Source: Kingdonia uniflora
Taxonomy: Eukaryota > Streptophyta > Magnoliopsida > Ranunculales > Circaeasteraceae
DNA: 64,000 bases
Assembly (NCBI GenBank): GCA_014058105.1
Contig: JACGCM010000669.1
Span: forward strand, 992,001 to 1,056,000
Direction of reading: 5' to 3'
In this document: piece after piece, positions 44,702 to 57,388 of the stretch
Numbering within the stretch: the first letter of the stretch is position 1
Layout of the letters: each line of letters starts with the position of its first letter
Translations under genes and position numbers: made by a program
Notes under the pieces: generated by a model
The model's input: the letters and a program-made list of their open reading frames with translations, nothing else
What the model was told of the DNA's origin: nothing
The model's database searches: none

Positions 44702-46655
44702 CGTAGTGGAAATTATGGTTGCTAATCACAATACGCAAATTTTAGGAAAATATAATAGTTATGAAATCATTAAAATACAAAATAGGTATGAATTTCAGAG
44801 ATTTGGCAAATGGGTAACATCCAAAAGCTTTAAATCAACAATTAGATTGTACATAACCCAATATCTTAGATCAATCTTCTCCTCTTTTGTATTTAAAAAA
44901 ATCAGTGATTAAAGAACTCATGAACCAAATTATGCTACTGTAGAGGAATTGGGTCCATGATTTTTAGAATTACCATGTAAAGATCGATTCCTCTAGCAGA
45001 AACAATTGAACTCAGGAAATCCGAGAGAAATAGAGAGATCATACCTCAAAATCACCATAGAAAGGGAGAGAAACCCTAACTTAATAAGGTTGGAGAGGAG
45101 TTTTGTGTAATTGAGGAGAAAAGAAACCCTACCAAAATATCAACGTGCCTGCCCTCTACCTCTCCTCATTTAACTCCCTCCGCAGTGAACCATATAGTTC
45201 TCCTCCCTCACAGTTGGCTAAAATTGTATGAAATTTCCTAGAAGCTCTTGTATTATGTGAAACCTTGCCTGGATTCACAAACAAATGAAAAGAGATATGT
45301 TTAGATAAGTGAAAAATTCATGATATCAAGTTTAATGCACAAATGAATATATCTGAGTCCGACTACATGAAGCATGTTCCTCCATTCACATTCAACTATT
45401 AAAGCCAGTTTGAATATATAATATTGGTACGTTTAGATGATATAATGCACCAAGTCAGTATCATACGTGAACTTTACTAATATCATGGAAATACATATTA
45501 CTCAAATAAACTCATTCTTGTTGTAAAAACTAGCACTGTGGCTGACAATACAACTTTAAAAAAATGCAGAGCTCTTTATTATTGTAGACAGCCGTGAGTA
45601 AACGTAAGCAATTGCATATCAATAAAAGCTCTAAAAGCATACCTGTTGGAAACGATAACTATCTTGATTTTGGATCTTTATTCAATAAGCACATACTGTA
45701 ACACCAAGTCTATCGACAACAATATGAGCCTAGGCACTTTAAATAAAGCAAAGGATATATACGATAATTTGACAATACAAACAGCTTTAAGAATTATCAT
45801 TACTACGATATATGTTATAAATTCATTGTAAATGTGTCCTTTTACCAATTCAAGTGTAGGCCCTCGTAACTTATAACCATTTGATTTTCTTCCTCCAATT
45901 TCATCCATATAAGACACTATAAACATCAAGGAGAGCCAACATTAGTATATCAAGCTCTAGCATGGATCTTTGCAACATCAAAATGCTAAGAGTTATCAAT
46001 ATTGCCCACTCGCTATGTAAACCTATGTGCTCATAAGCGTATAATGAATTTATTGCTAGTAGTGATAAAAACATTTATTTTTATATGCACGTATTGGGTT
46101 ATTATACTAATCAGGAAAAAAAATCATTAACACCACTAACGATTAGTTTTTACAAAATTTAATAATAAAAAAAAAATCAAATTTTGACCATATATGGCAA
46201 GGATCTGTTATATCTCATAAAACCAAAATGGAAGGCAAAAAGAATCTACATGAGGACTTGCCTGATTATGAGCCCCCTCGCAAAAAACCCACCTCCAATA
46301 CCAAACTTGAAACTGCATTCCTTAATCAAAGACGAAAACGTAAATCTCGTCCGACAAACCCTATTTCTTAACATTCCTAAGTACCTTTCAAGTGCCTCAG
46401 TCCGCGAAGAACAAAGGGAATACCTCCTGATCATGGCAGTATACACAAAAACAAAGGCAATACCCATAATGTTTTTCAATTACACATTGGGCAGCGGTCT
46501 ACAATAGAGTTTTTCAATTGTTGTTTAAAGGGTCTCATTATGACTGAATACACATAACTATGTGATCAAAGTATAACAAATTCACAATTTAAGTTACGTC
46601 CTCTGTTTGTTTGATTAAAAACGTAGCTAAAATCTAGAAATGGGAGGATTAATAC
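44702..46655. other. Probable intron/5' region, unresolved
   Basis: No recognised gene. On the minus strand a leader-like stretch with AGGGTTTC motifs and a short ATG exon ending in GAG|GTATGATC (45058-45045) could be a 5' exon. An exon-like piece lies at about 45895-45915 (SYMDEIGGRKSN). None can be joined with certainty to the zinc-ribbon gene left of element B. Confidence 0.35.
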
Positions 46656-46715
46656 CTCTAAACGGTCAAACATGCTGTCAACAACAACATCAACAATTGG
46701 GTCTTTGATAGACAT
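46656..46715 (-). CDS. Candidate first coding exon, minus strand
   Basis: ATG at 46715 opens 20 codons (MSIKDPIVDVVVDSMFDRL...) ending GAG|GTATTAATC, a good donor in phase 0. Upstream (46780-46930) the minus strand is CT-rich, leader-like sequence. No next exon found. It could be the 5' exon of the zinc-ribbon gene split by element B, or a separate gene. Confidence 0.35.
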
Positions 46716-46719
46716 CAAC

Positions 46720-47655
46720 CAAGCTGCTCTATCTCACTGCAACAATCAATTAAAAAACAATTAAAATACTAAAATTGCATCCTACAATGAATGAAAGAGA
46801 TAGAGAGAGAGAAAGAGAGGCCTCAAATTAAAGTTTCTGCAATACTGGATTAAGATAGTGAGGGATTCGAGTGACTTATGAGAGATTTGACCGAGAGGCG
46901 GAGAGATGGAGAGAAGAAGAATCGGGCTATGGGAGAGAGACTAAAGTACCTTTTATGTGTTTTGTCCAAACTACCCATAAGTATTAAAGCTAAAATCAAT
47001 CTAGGCCGTTCATCTCCCTCTTTCCCTGTCCCTCTTTATCCTTGAGACAATGGCAGATATGTCTATACGAAATACACTGTTGCCTAATGTATAATAGATT
47101 ACTTTTTTTTTTATTATAAAAATTGTTTTTAACCAAAATGCTGACTAGGCAAAGTTATTGTTGATGTGCTCCTCTTTTTAAATAGGAGGAGGACTACTAA
47201 GCGTAGTGAGATTAGCAAAACATCGTAGTAAAGTTAGAACAACCCTTGAGAGCATCCACAACAGTAGGGGGACTTGCTTAGGTGGCAACAAGTTACTATC
47301 CTTTTCTCAAACCGACCACCCAGCAGTTGGGTCTTCTCTCCTAGGTGGGCCCTAGGTGGGCAGCCAACAAAAAAATAAAAACCACCTTGAGGGTCAGTTC
47401 AAAGATCCGCATTGTGATTTCTACTTTTCAATGTTGTGCAGTTCAGAATTGTGCGGCAAAATAAATGCATCATATTAAGACATGTCACAAGTTTCAACGT
47501 GTCGCGATGCGTGTAAAATTTTCTTTTAAACAAGGGCCACCCAGTTCTGAACTTCATGACATTTTTTTTCTCTCTCCTCTCTCATGTCATGTAGCTTTTT
47601 ATAATTGGTTTAAATCTAAAAAAAATAGGTGGGTCTCAACTGGTGTGTAAAAATC
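46720..47655. other. Intergenic, MITE-like end at 47243
   Basis: GA-rich leader region at 46780-46930. GAGCATCCACAACAG at 47243 is a typical MITE terminus, but no matching end is visible to the right. No gene. Confidence 0.4.
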
Positions 47656-47671
47656 AAGGTTGGTTACAAGG

Positions 47672-48706
47672 GTTGTACACGGGTCAGGTCGGCCCCCGTT
47701 TAGGCCTGGATCTGACCCGACCCGAAAATATCGGGTCTTTAATTTTCAAACTCAAACCCGGACCGGAACCGAACCGAAACTGTCGGGTCGGGTCGGGTTT
47801 GTAGATCGGGTTTGTACTTTAAGACATTTGCACAAAGAGTCTAATTTTTTATTATTCTCCTCTTCAAATTTAGCCAAGTATGAATTAATATCATCATTGT
47901 GTACAAACATATTGTGATATATTGATAGAAGACATAGCAGATGATCAATCAATTTTCTCAAGAAGTCGTAGATATCATCTTTGTGTACAAACATATCAGA
48001 AATATTTTCATTCAATATTTTTCTTGTACTTGAACTACATCACCTGATACAATATCATGTATCAAGAAAATCTTCAGAAGAACTAGAACAACAACAACTC
48101 AGAAGGATATCATATGGGCAACTCATACATCTCACCTTGGGAATACAACAAACCTTATACGTGGTCCTACCTTGTCACCCATCTATCATCTAATTCCTTC
48201 TTTAATGTAGAACACATCGAGTGAATCTGCCTACGATCCTGTCGAGGTATTTTCTTCAATTGATGTATGCACACTATTGCAATTGATGAAGTACCATTGC
48301 AGTTGATGAAGATTCCTTAACGATTTCAACAATGTGAAGCATCATTGTAGTTGATGGGAGAGAGGAAAGAGGTCGGTTGTTGCAGAATAAATACTTCAAA
48401 GATGTGATAGTGGGAGAGAGGAATGAGGTCGGTTGCTCAGGTTTTTTTAGAGAGAGAGATGAATAGTTGTTGTGGAGAGAGGGAGGAGGTCGGCTACTAG
48501 GGTTTGTAGAGTTATATATATAACACAGGTCGGTTTGGGTCCAACCCGGTTACCGAACCTAGTAATCCAAAACCGAACCGATGATAATCGGGTTGTTATA
48601 TTTTAAACTGAAACCGACCTGGGTTGTGATCAAAACCAGACCGAATCAGTCGGTTCGGATCGATCCGGGTCGGGTTGGACGGTTTTATGTACATTTTAGT
48701 CTGTTT
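47672..48706. mobile_element. hAT-like non-autonomous element
   Basis: The left end GGGTTGTACACGGGTCAGG and the right end (reverse complement AAAATGTACATAAAACCGTCC) share a TGTACA core. Both subterminal zones (47680-47815 and 48530-48690) are dense in GGGTCGGGT/AACCGAACC repeats. No 8-bp duplication was found, so the borders are approximate. The interior (47820-48490) contains a duplicated TTTGTGTACAAACAT segment and no clear coding region. Confidence 0.5.
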
Positions 48707-48919
48707 AAGGTGACTTACTGCTGCATATGCTCCGAGTACCATATCAAAACTCAGCGAGTCCCTCTAATCTGCCACGACTAATTGAACCTTTCTTTGGGAA
48801 GAAGACACTATTTCTTCTTCTTTCTCACACACTTTCTTTTTCTCACACATACACAACACATAGAGAAGAGAGAACAGAGAAGAGCGAGCGATCATCATCC
48901 ATCAGAGCAGAAGAAAACA

Positions 48920-51900
48920 ATGGCAGTCAGAATCGCAGCACGATACGTATCTCGAAGACTATCCAGCAGTGGCAAAATCTTCAGTGAGGAGGAGAAGGCA
49001 GCGGAGAACATTTACATCAAGGTAAACATCATATTCTTCGTGTTTGATCTTCGTTTATTTGATTTTTTGTTTGTAATCGTTGATTTTAAATGTTGGGGTT
49101 GGTGTATTTTGGTCGATTTATACATTTTTAATGAGTTTTGGAACTTGGGGTTTTGATGATTTTTGTTTTGAGTGTTTTGATGTTTGTTTGGAGGTGTAAT
49201 AGTGTAATTAGGATTTTGGATGAATGGTTTATTAGGGCTTATTTCTGTGTAGTACGTAGCGGGATCAAATCTAGGGTTTTAGAAGTGTTGGGGTTGTTTA
49301 GTTGGTGAAGCTGTAATATAACCTTGTGATGGTACTCATGGTATCTCTGTATGTGTTTGAACTTCCTGAGCTGTTATTGGGAGTTTCGGTTTTAATTTAA
49401 CTCATTTTAGGGGTTTTGCCATGAGGTTATATTTGGAGGTTTTGCTTCTTTGGGTGTTTATTGCTATTTATTTGCTTTACATTGTCTCAAGGATTTAGAA
49501 TGGGAAGTAATGCATGGATGGGATGGAAGCAATGGGGTTATATGTAGTGCGCTGTGTTGCAGAGTGGGGATTTTCGAGTTTGTGTGATTGAGCACTTACT
49601 AGAGGACTACATGTATTACTGAATTTTTTAACATTCTTGGGTCTCAATGTTGTGAGATTCCACCTAATAGTTGAGGAAGCTCTGGCGCAACCATCTCGCT
49701 TCCTGTAGAGAGCCACCTTCACTAATTGTGCGGCCTGAGGTTGGCGTCATAGTGTGTGTGGTGTCACTAGGACTTGATCGATCTTGCTGCAAAATGAAAC
49801 TTGGAGTTTTGGTGTGTATCTCTACAGCGAGTCGCAGTAGTGAGTCTCTGAGTAATTTGTTGGAGGAATAAAAAAATTGAGCAGGTAGAAAACTATATAA
49901 TTTCTAGTTTAGAGTGTAACACCAGCTGAAAATTAGTTTACTCATTCTTTACAAAATATCAATATGAACTTAGGCATTTTGACTTGTCAATTGTAACTTG
50001 TCACTGAAAACGAGTTAAACCAGCTTCATTAAAATGTGAAACCTAAAGAGCGGAGCTGGCTAAAGTTTCATCCTAGTCCCATGGGGATGCCTGGATTTGT
50101 GGATAGAGGTTGTGATAGGTCAACGCTTCGGAGGCGGAAGGAGCCATTGAATATAATATAAGAAAACATACCCCAGTAGTACAGTTCTTGTAGTAGCAAT
50201 TTTTTGGGAACATCCTTTTCTTCCTTACAGGCTAATCACTATCCTATAACATCCTGAAGCTAAAATTTGATTAAAAGGAATGTATAATAAAAAACCTGAA
50301 CCATCATTACAGCTAACAAACCTGAGAAAGGGAGAGATATAGAGGCAATGAGAAATATTGTCCACCTGATCAGCAACACTTATAAATTGAAGCACTTGAC
50401 GTAATGTGCCTGTAAAGATTGACCATTTTAGATATCAGGACTGTCAATCCCAGTTTAATGGCAGGAGTTCCAAATCTAGGGTTTTTAGAGGTGTTAGGCT
50501 TGTCTAATAGGTTGAGCTGTAACTATAGTATAACATTGGGATGCTTTCATAGTATCTTTATATGTATTTGATGAATTTCATGAGCAGTAAATTGAGATTC
50601 TGATTTTAAACTTATTCTTAGTTTTTTTGCCATGAGTTTGTGTTTGGAGGTTATGCTTCTTTAGGTGTTTATTACTTGTTATTTACTTCACATTCTCTCA
50701 AGGAGATATGTGGTACATTTTATTACGCAGAGGGATTTTTGAGTTTGTGTTAATGAGCACCGAGTGGAGGTTTACATGCATCACCGGCATTTCTCACATT
50801 TTCTGATCTCAGTGGTTAAATACTATCTAGAAGTTGAGGCGCTCCAACAGAACAATGTTGTTTAGTGTAGTCATCTTCAACAACTTTGCTGCTTGGCTCA
50901 CATAAGGTTGACATTAGTGTGTGTGGGGCCACTATGAGTTGGCCCGGCTTGCTACAAAACAAAACCTGGAGAATTGGTGTGTATCTCTAGTTAATGGAGA
51001 GCCTTATAACAAAGCCTAAAACTTCCGTTCTTCAGTTAAACTCTTCAACTATAAAACTAGTCGAGTATGCATTTGGAGTCATATTCTCCTATGCTTACCA
51101 GAAGGGAAATTCCCCAGCGTTGCCGTTACCCTCTAACTTCTTAGAGTCAGAGTTTATTGTCCATAATAAAAATAAAAAGACCACAAAAGCATTAGAAAAT
51201 ACCACTAAACATCGCTTCACCATATCGTTAGACATGCGTAAAACGTAACTGTTCAACTTTTCTAGCATTTCAAATTGGAATGCTAAAATTGCTAATTTTG
51301 GACCCCTCCCCCTTTCTTAACAATGTTAGTGTAAATTGTACATTTATACGTTTTGAGGCCTTTTCGTACAATTTTCAATTGTATATTTCATATAAAGGCT
51401 TCCTTTTAACCGTATCTCCTAATCAATCGAACCAAAACACGCAAGAGCTATTCAAGTTTACCAACACTAGGTACTCAAACTTAACTTGTAGCAGGAAAAC
51501 CACAAAAATAGATTCGGGTAAGATACGCTATAGACTTACACCCTTAGTTACGAGTATTACTCAAATTGCATTCAGCGAGGGAGGCTATAAATATCGGTAA
51601 AATGATGCTTGAAGTAATCTCATCATATGTAATATTGTCATACATTTATTAGGCTATACTTTCTGGCGGTATCATCATTCAATGGACCGTGTAAATACAT
51701 TTTTGAGTGAGAAGTGATCTGTATCGAGAAGGGGAATTATTGAAGCAGTGTATGTTTGTACATGGGGAAGTGATGTATGTTTCTCTAGATGTTCCAATCC
51801 TCTTTTAATTAGTTTATCGTTCTTCTATTTTTTAGTGACATATTTGTCTTGCCTTTCTCTGAAAATAAATGGGCACTGTTTTTCTACATTTATTCACTGC

Positions 51901-54003
51901 TTAAACCATCGCCATTGTCATTTTGGCTTATTTTGACGTTGTTGTGAATTTATTTTACTGGTCCTCTTATTGTTGGGTTTTTACTAAATCAATGTTGCTA
52001 TATTTTTTTTCTTCAGAAAAGTGAGCTGGAGAAGTTGGAAAAGCTTGCACGAAAGGTATGATGACCTATTCTTATGCTGATCTAATATGTTACTGTAATC
52101 AAGGCACACCTTGTGGCAGGTCACACCGAATATGCCTTGCAACCTGGCAAATCAAGGCTATCTGCTTCACTTTGATTTCTGTAGAACTGTCCCATTTACA
52201 TCCTTACCGCTTCTTCATTTGCTTTCTTCTCTATTCTTATTCGCGGTCTTCTGATTTTTCATAGAAATTTATTTCCTGCATACTTTAATACTACCTCTGC
52301 ACTATAAATCTTGTGTTGTTACTCCAAAATGGTAAGAGCACTTTTATCTATCTTTGTGTACCTGTTATAGTCTTGCACTGATTTATACTTGTTATCAAGA
52401 TAAAGTTCATTATGGCTTTAGTTTTAGTCAGGTGTTATGGCTTTAGATATAGGCTGGTGTTAGGCTTTAGCAATTGGAGGTAGTGCCTTAAATCTGCTTT
52501 ATTTTCGGAACAATATTGCTTAGCCATCCCCGAATTGAATGAATAGAAATATGGACTATAATGAATTTTGGCCTTAGAGGGCATCTCATGGTTCAGGAAC
52601 TGATTTTATTGGATGAGGTAGATGAGAATTTTCCATGCAGGTTATTGTTTTGTTGTCTGTGATGGCATTTAATTTTCCTTGGAGGGGGTTTCTCAACACT
52701 ATTTACTTGGGTTTTATCAATATAAATGGATTTCCCAACTCGGTTGTTATCCCATCCGTCTCCTGGTGAGGTATTAGAGAGCATATACAAGAGACTTATA
52801 AGCCACTAGCAAGAGCATAATGCTCTAGTACGGGCTCAATGCTAAGATGCAGGCTCGTTTGTTATCCCATCCATCTCCCACCTTTGTATTTTTTTTGGAT
52901 TTTTGAAAGGCATGCTAGGGGACAAACCCCCATGAAAGTAGAATATAAAAAAGAAAAGAATGTACAATATGGGGCAACTCCTCTCCGCTACATGCAGATA
53001 GAGGAGAGCCTAAACATCAACAGGAAACCAAAAGGTTACAAAGAGGGCTACAAGACTACAAGGAAACACTAACGAGAATTCAGACAGAACTCCCCGTATG
53101 AAGTACTTTGTGAAAATCATAGTACAGCACTAAGTGAACAGCCGAAAAAAGCCTAAAACAAACAGACTACAAGAAGTAAAGCAAAGTCCCCCACTCCCTA
53201 TTGTACATTGAAACAGCTGTACAAAATGAAATAATCTCTAGCCTTCTGATAAGATACTTCTTAACATGCACAAAGTGAAATTGCCTTAAGTTCTACAACA
53301 CCAATGTCATGTGCATCAACTGGGAAGCTATCGAAGAAGGGATCTCCATCACTGTTCAAAATCAAATCACGTTCTTTTCTATGAATATTGGGAAACTATT
53401 TGTAAATAGATTTTCCGGCAGCTGAAGTAGGGGATTCAAATGTAAATGATAAGGTTTTGATCTGAAGAGGAAAAAAATGGGACTGATAGAAAAATTTTCA
53501 CTCATGCATCTCTCCATGGTTTATGCTACAAGACAATGCTGCTTTCAAGTCTAAGCAGTAGCTTTGGGCAAGGAAACTTTGAGATTCATGTGATACAGAA
53601 AAAGTTCTTCATTCCACCCCAGACTTCTGTTCTGAAAACATTGAGCACTGATTTCATCAAAATGAGGAGAGAATTAATATTTAAAGATTAAGTGATTTCT
53701 GTATTCATTTTCTGTATCATGTTATGTTGTTTTTATGCTTTGTAGTACTATACTAACCAATGCACCATTTATTCATGATTTCAGGGCCCTAAGCCAGAAG
53801 CACAAGCAGCAGCAGGAAGCAGCGGTGGAGGAGCAGCGGTCGAAGCCAAACCAACCCCAACTGGTGCTACATCCTCAACAGCTGGTGTATCAACAGACAA
53901 ATACCGTAACTATGCAGTGATCGCCGGTGTCGTGGCAGGTTTTGGTGCTTTGGGCTGGTATCTTAAGGGCACTGCAAAGAAGCCACATGAGACTGAGGAG
54001 TAG
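48920..54003 (+). CDS. Mitochondrial ATPase inhibitor (IF1)-like protein
   Basis: Three exons: 48920-49021, 52017-52055, 53785-54003 (TAG), all phase 0 with GT-AG introns, coding for 119 aa. Residues 1-20 form a basic, Ser/Arg-rich presequence (MAVRIAARYVSRRLSSSGK) typical of mitochondrial import. Residues 21-47 are the helical IF1-like segment (SEEEKAAENIYIK, then KSELEKLEKLARK). An Ala/Gly/Pro linker follows, then a hydrophobic helix at about 90-107 and a short charged tail. The plant homologue is reported as an ATPase-inhibitor-family protein and as a plant-specific complex I associated subunit. The 5' leader (48790-48919) is CT-rich. The start was chosen as the first ATG after the leader and the only one giving a presequence. 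The gene looks intact. Confidence 0.88.
49262..51010. repeat. Tandem duplication inside intron 1 of the IF1-like gene
   Basis: A ~550-600-bp segment at about 49262-49860 recurs at about 50462-51010. Shared landmarks in the same order include CTAGGGTTTT.AGA.GTGTT, GCCATGAGKTT, GGTTTTGCTTCTTT-type, GGTGTTTATT and TTGGTGTGTATCTCTA. The copies have diverged by many substitutions and indels. Confidence 0.8.
51011..52016. other. Rest of intron 1, no gene
   Basis: Two short open frames (50994-51248 and 51280-51600) have no recognisable features and lie inside the intron. Confidence 0.5.
52056..53784. other. Intron 2 of the IF1-like gene
   Basis: AT-rich, no internal gene. The segment 52900-53230 is purine-rich and unlike its surroundings, possibly a retroposon remnant in antisense. 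Confidence 0.5.
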
Positions 54004-54876
54004 GTATTGCAATGTCTAGGACAGAGAATGCTGAACAATGTTTGTTTGACCACTTTTGAACTACTAGGGGATTATTAGTTTAGCCGTGAAACCTGAAAGA
54101 CTTCAATTTTCGTTTAGAATACTTGTCACTGATGATTTCTTCATCATGCAGTATTTTGTTTCCAGTTTTCTTTTGGATATCATCAAAATTCAGTAACTTC
54201 AGATTTGGAATGCACGGCACTTCAATGATTTCTTAATCGCAAAATTTTTTGTTTCCAGTTTCTTCATTCAGTTTAGTATGCATAACACCATGATGTTTCT
54301 ATTTTTCTTTTTGGTTATCATCAAGGTGCAGTTTCTATTTTCGTTTAGTTCACCATGCCTGACTGATTTCTGCATTGAAGATATTTTGTTTATACTTTTC
54401 ATTTGGCTATCCTTTGTTTTTTTGCAAAGCAAGCAAGGGCTGGGTGCTCCAAGGACCACCCTTATGTAAACTATATAGAGCATCTTTATGAGGAACTCAC
54501 TTCAGAGTGATCGATTGCAATTGCCCATCCCATATGGTGCTCTTCTGTACAATTGTGTTTTATCTCAAGGTCTGAATCTAAAACTGATCTGTGGATAATT
54601 TACCATGAAATTGTTTTGAAGTAGTTTGCACCTTTCCTACATTGCACGCCCACCTTTAGTTTTTGATGTGCATACCTTCTCATAAAGAAATTGTATGGTC
54701 GCCAAAACTTCCTGCAGATTTCATTGTGAATGCATAGTTTTGTGAAGTATTATTACATATTATTGAAACTCTGAACTAAACTCCAATTCATTATTAGGCT
54801 TCATCTTACATTCAAAATACTAGCATAATCAGATACTAGTTCAACAACAAAAAAGGGGAACCTTAAGAAGAGTCTA
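54004..54876. other. Shared 3' region of two convergent genes
   Basis: 3' flanks of the IF1-like gene (plus) and the small membrane-protein gene (minus). Three diverged copies of a ~120-bp TTTTGTTT..CAGTTT..TTTGG.TATCATCA unit lie at about 54150-54420. Confidence 0.5.
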
Positions 54877-55446
54877 CTACTTGCTTTTAATTCTCTCCAA
54901 GTTCTTAGCTACTGCAAAAATCACTCCGATCACTGCGACAGTCATCCCGGAAATTATAATTGCAGACTTGAGAGTGTGAACATCGTCTTTCTTTTCATTT
55001 CTCTTCTTCTCCCTTTCCTTGGCATCGGTTTTTCTTTTTGCTTCCTTCATCATTCACACACAACAATATAAAGAACACCACACTCCATAAAAGAAAAAAA
55101 GAAAAAAAGAAAAAAATGTTACTCCAAGAAAATCTTCTCTCATAATTATTCAGGACCATTTTGCTTAAATTTTTTTTTTTTTTTTCCTGCTTTAGGGTTA
55201 CCAGTTACCACACCAAAGAAGGGCAAAAAATATGAGGGTTTTGGATTGGTAAAAAAGAAAAACACAAAAAGGGTAGTTTACCTGTAGTTCCTTGGAGGAA
55301 GCAATCTGGGATGAAACAGGGTCAACATGGAAGTCCTTTGAGATGTTTCCAGGGTTCAACTCTCCGTGGACATGACCGACTTCTTCGAAACTCAAATCTG
55401 TTGTTCCAAACTTGCTCAAATCATTTTCTTCTTGCCTGTTTGTCAT
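54877..55446 (-). CDS. Small single-pass membrane protein, unknown function
   Basis: Two exons, 55446-55282 (55 codons, ending ELQ) and 55044-54877 (55 codons plus TAG), with a GT-AG intron in phase 0. The 110-aa product has an acidic soluble N-terminus (MTNRQEENDLSKFGTTDL...), a strongly basic stretch (EAKRKTDAKEREKKRNEKKD), one hydrophobic helix at about residues 83-101, and a short basic tail (KNLERIKSK). That pattern suggests a C-terminally anchored protein with its N-terminus in the cytosol; no known domain. It is convergent with the IF1-like gene, 873 bp apart. Intact. Confidence 0.75.
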
Positions 55447-55696
55447 TCTCGCTCTCTCTTTCTCTCTGTGTTGTGTTGAAGAGGAGGGTTTCGGTTTTGC
55501 CGCAATTTTATCCTGATTTTGAGCATTTGGGTATTGGGGTTTTGAGTACTAGACACGTCGGTGAGACGTGTTTCTAGTAAGGACACCTGTTGGACAATAA
55601 TGTTTTTCTGCTTTTTATCACTTTTGGGCATTGAGAGGAGAGGGCTCTGTTTGGTTTGGGTACTTTTTATATCTGCAAGTAACTCATATGTTTTTA

Positions 55697-57220
55697 GAGC
55701 ATCTACTAAAGTGTCTGACTGCCTTGGATGCTAAAAAACCAAATCCAAGTAGTCAGACTCAATTTCCTCCAAGAGTACCTGACTTAGATTTTAAACTAAT
55801 TCAAATAGACGCATAACACTTGGGCGTCTGTTTGTATTTTAAATAGACGCATAACACTTGGGCGCTTATTTGAATTTATAAAAAATAATCAGGCGCCTAA
55901 GACTTAGGCGTTTGCTTCACTGAATCAAATATGACGAACTATTGTTTCTCTCTTGTCCAATTTTCGCCCAAAGCTCTCTTCTCTTCAGGTATCTCTCTCT
56001 CTCTACACACATTTAGTTTGAATTTCCTTGGTGTAATGCTCGTAAGATTCTATCAAATCCAACACTTTGTTACTGTTCTTAATTTAGGGTATTATCAGAT
56101 TTTGTGATTCTTGGTGTATTTTAAGTTATTGTAAATTTTTTCCAATATTGTGATTTCTTGGTAGAATTTAGGGTATTGATTGAATTTGGCTTTCATAGTG
56201 TTGAAATTACCAATTTCTACTCCTCTTGCATCCCAAAGTTTCACTCCAATGTGCTGAAATTAGGGTATTGTGTGGAAAATGACGTTGAAAACGACGAACG
56301 CGTCTTGGTGCTTTAATAAAATTTGACATTATGTTGATAAGAATTTGACACCCTCTGATTGATTTAATACTTCCTATTGCCTTGAGTACTGTGATGATAT
56401 TTATATAAATTAGTATGTGTTTATTAATGTAAGATTTGACAATGTCGTCAGAAGAGGAAGAATATGACGGAACCAGCGATGAAGAGGGATCTGAAACCAG
56501 CGAAGAATATACCGAATGTAATGTTTCCCAAATGCATTTTTTATCTGGCAAAAAATGGAAAATCGAGTTTGAAGAAGTTGTCAATGTTTCCACTGAACCT
56601 CCTCCACCTCTTCTGCAATATTATGGGTTGATTCAAATTACTCTCGGTAGTGGAATCATTCTCTTGCGTTGCATTCGAAGAACTCATCTAATAATTTGCA
56701 TGTATGAAGAATTATTCAAGATGAAAAACTTAAAACCCTAGAATATAAACATCTAGAAAATTAAAAGGAATATGATAAAATTAAACAAAAGCTTACCTTG
56801 AGAGATCAACCTTAATCCCAATAGAGTGAAGGAGAGTTGTGGTGCAAATGGATTGGTTTTTGTTGAAGTGGTGAAGAGAGGGAAATGATTTGGTTTCAAA
56901 GTGACGAAGAGAGGAAATGATTTGGTTTTGGAAGCTTTAACAAATTTAGTGAGTGCGACAGGCGCTTAAGAGTTGGGCGCCTAATTAAAAAAATAATTTA
57001 ACTTAGGCGCCTAAGTCTTAGGCGCTTGTTTAAAAACAGAACATGCGCACAACACTTGGGTGCCCAATCGCTACTTAAAAATCCAAGACCGAGTCTTGGA
57101 TTCCAAGGCTGAGAGTTGGATTTTGAGACTCAAATCCAAGTCAGTCAGGCACTGTTTGAGGATGAAAATCTGATGTGGCAGCTTAAAATCCAAGGTAGTG
57201 AGGCACTTTAGGAGTTGCTC
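55697..57220. mobile_element. PIF/Harbinger-like element, 1.5 kb
   Basis: The ends GAGCATCTACTAAAGTGTCTGA (left, shown in part: GAGCATCTACTAAAGTGTCT) and GAGCAACTCCTAAAGTGCCT (right, reverse complement) match those of the MITE at 8155. TTA flanks both ends (55694-55696 and 57221-57223). Subterminal zones carry the same TAGGCGCCTAAG...CTTAGGCGC palindromes. The middle (about 55930-56930) is unlike the small MITE and holds the ORF at 56442. Confidence 0.85.
56442..56741 (+). CDS. Acidic 99-aa ORF inside the Harbinger-like element
   Basis: ATG at 56442: MSSEEEEYDGTSDEEGSETS, then SGKKWKIEFEEVVNV and PPPPLLQYYG. The acidic Ser-rich start resembles N-termini of PIF/Harbinger transposases, but no nuclease motif follows, so it may be the stub of a deleted transposase or a captured host exon. 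No intron or promoter evidence. Confidence 0.35.
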   Translation: MSSEEEEYDGTSDEEGSETSEEYTECNVSQMHFLSGKKWKIEFEEVVNVSTEPPPPLLQYYGLIQITLGSGIILLRCIRRTHLIICMYEELFKMKNLKP

Positions 57221-57388
57221 TTAGGATATTTGGGACTTGGATGTGGGAGGTGTTTGTGGGCTTTGAAAAAAATATGTATGAGGATATATTGGCCCATTAT
57301 CTTTTTTATTGGTACACTTCTCTTCATCACTATCAAGTCCATGAAAAAAATGGATCCGCGTCGAAGTCAATGAGCTTGAGTTGGTCTG

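Noticed and set aside
46184..46507. 107-aa plus-strand ORF and overlapping 77-aa minus-strand ORF
   Set aside because: Neither resembles a known protein and no splice or promoter signals single one out.
47752..48015. Minus-strand ORF with a repeated MFVHxDDI motif
   Set aside because: It is explained by a duplicated segment inside the hAT-like element and runs into the GGGTCGGG repeats.
50994..51600. Two ORFs of 84 and 106 aa in intron 1 of the IF1-like gene
   Set aside because: No domain, no splice support, low-complexity composition, and they lie within an intron on the sense strand.
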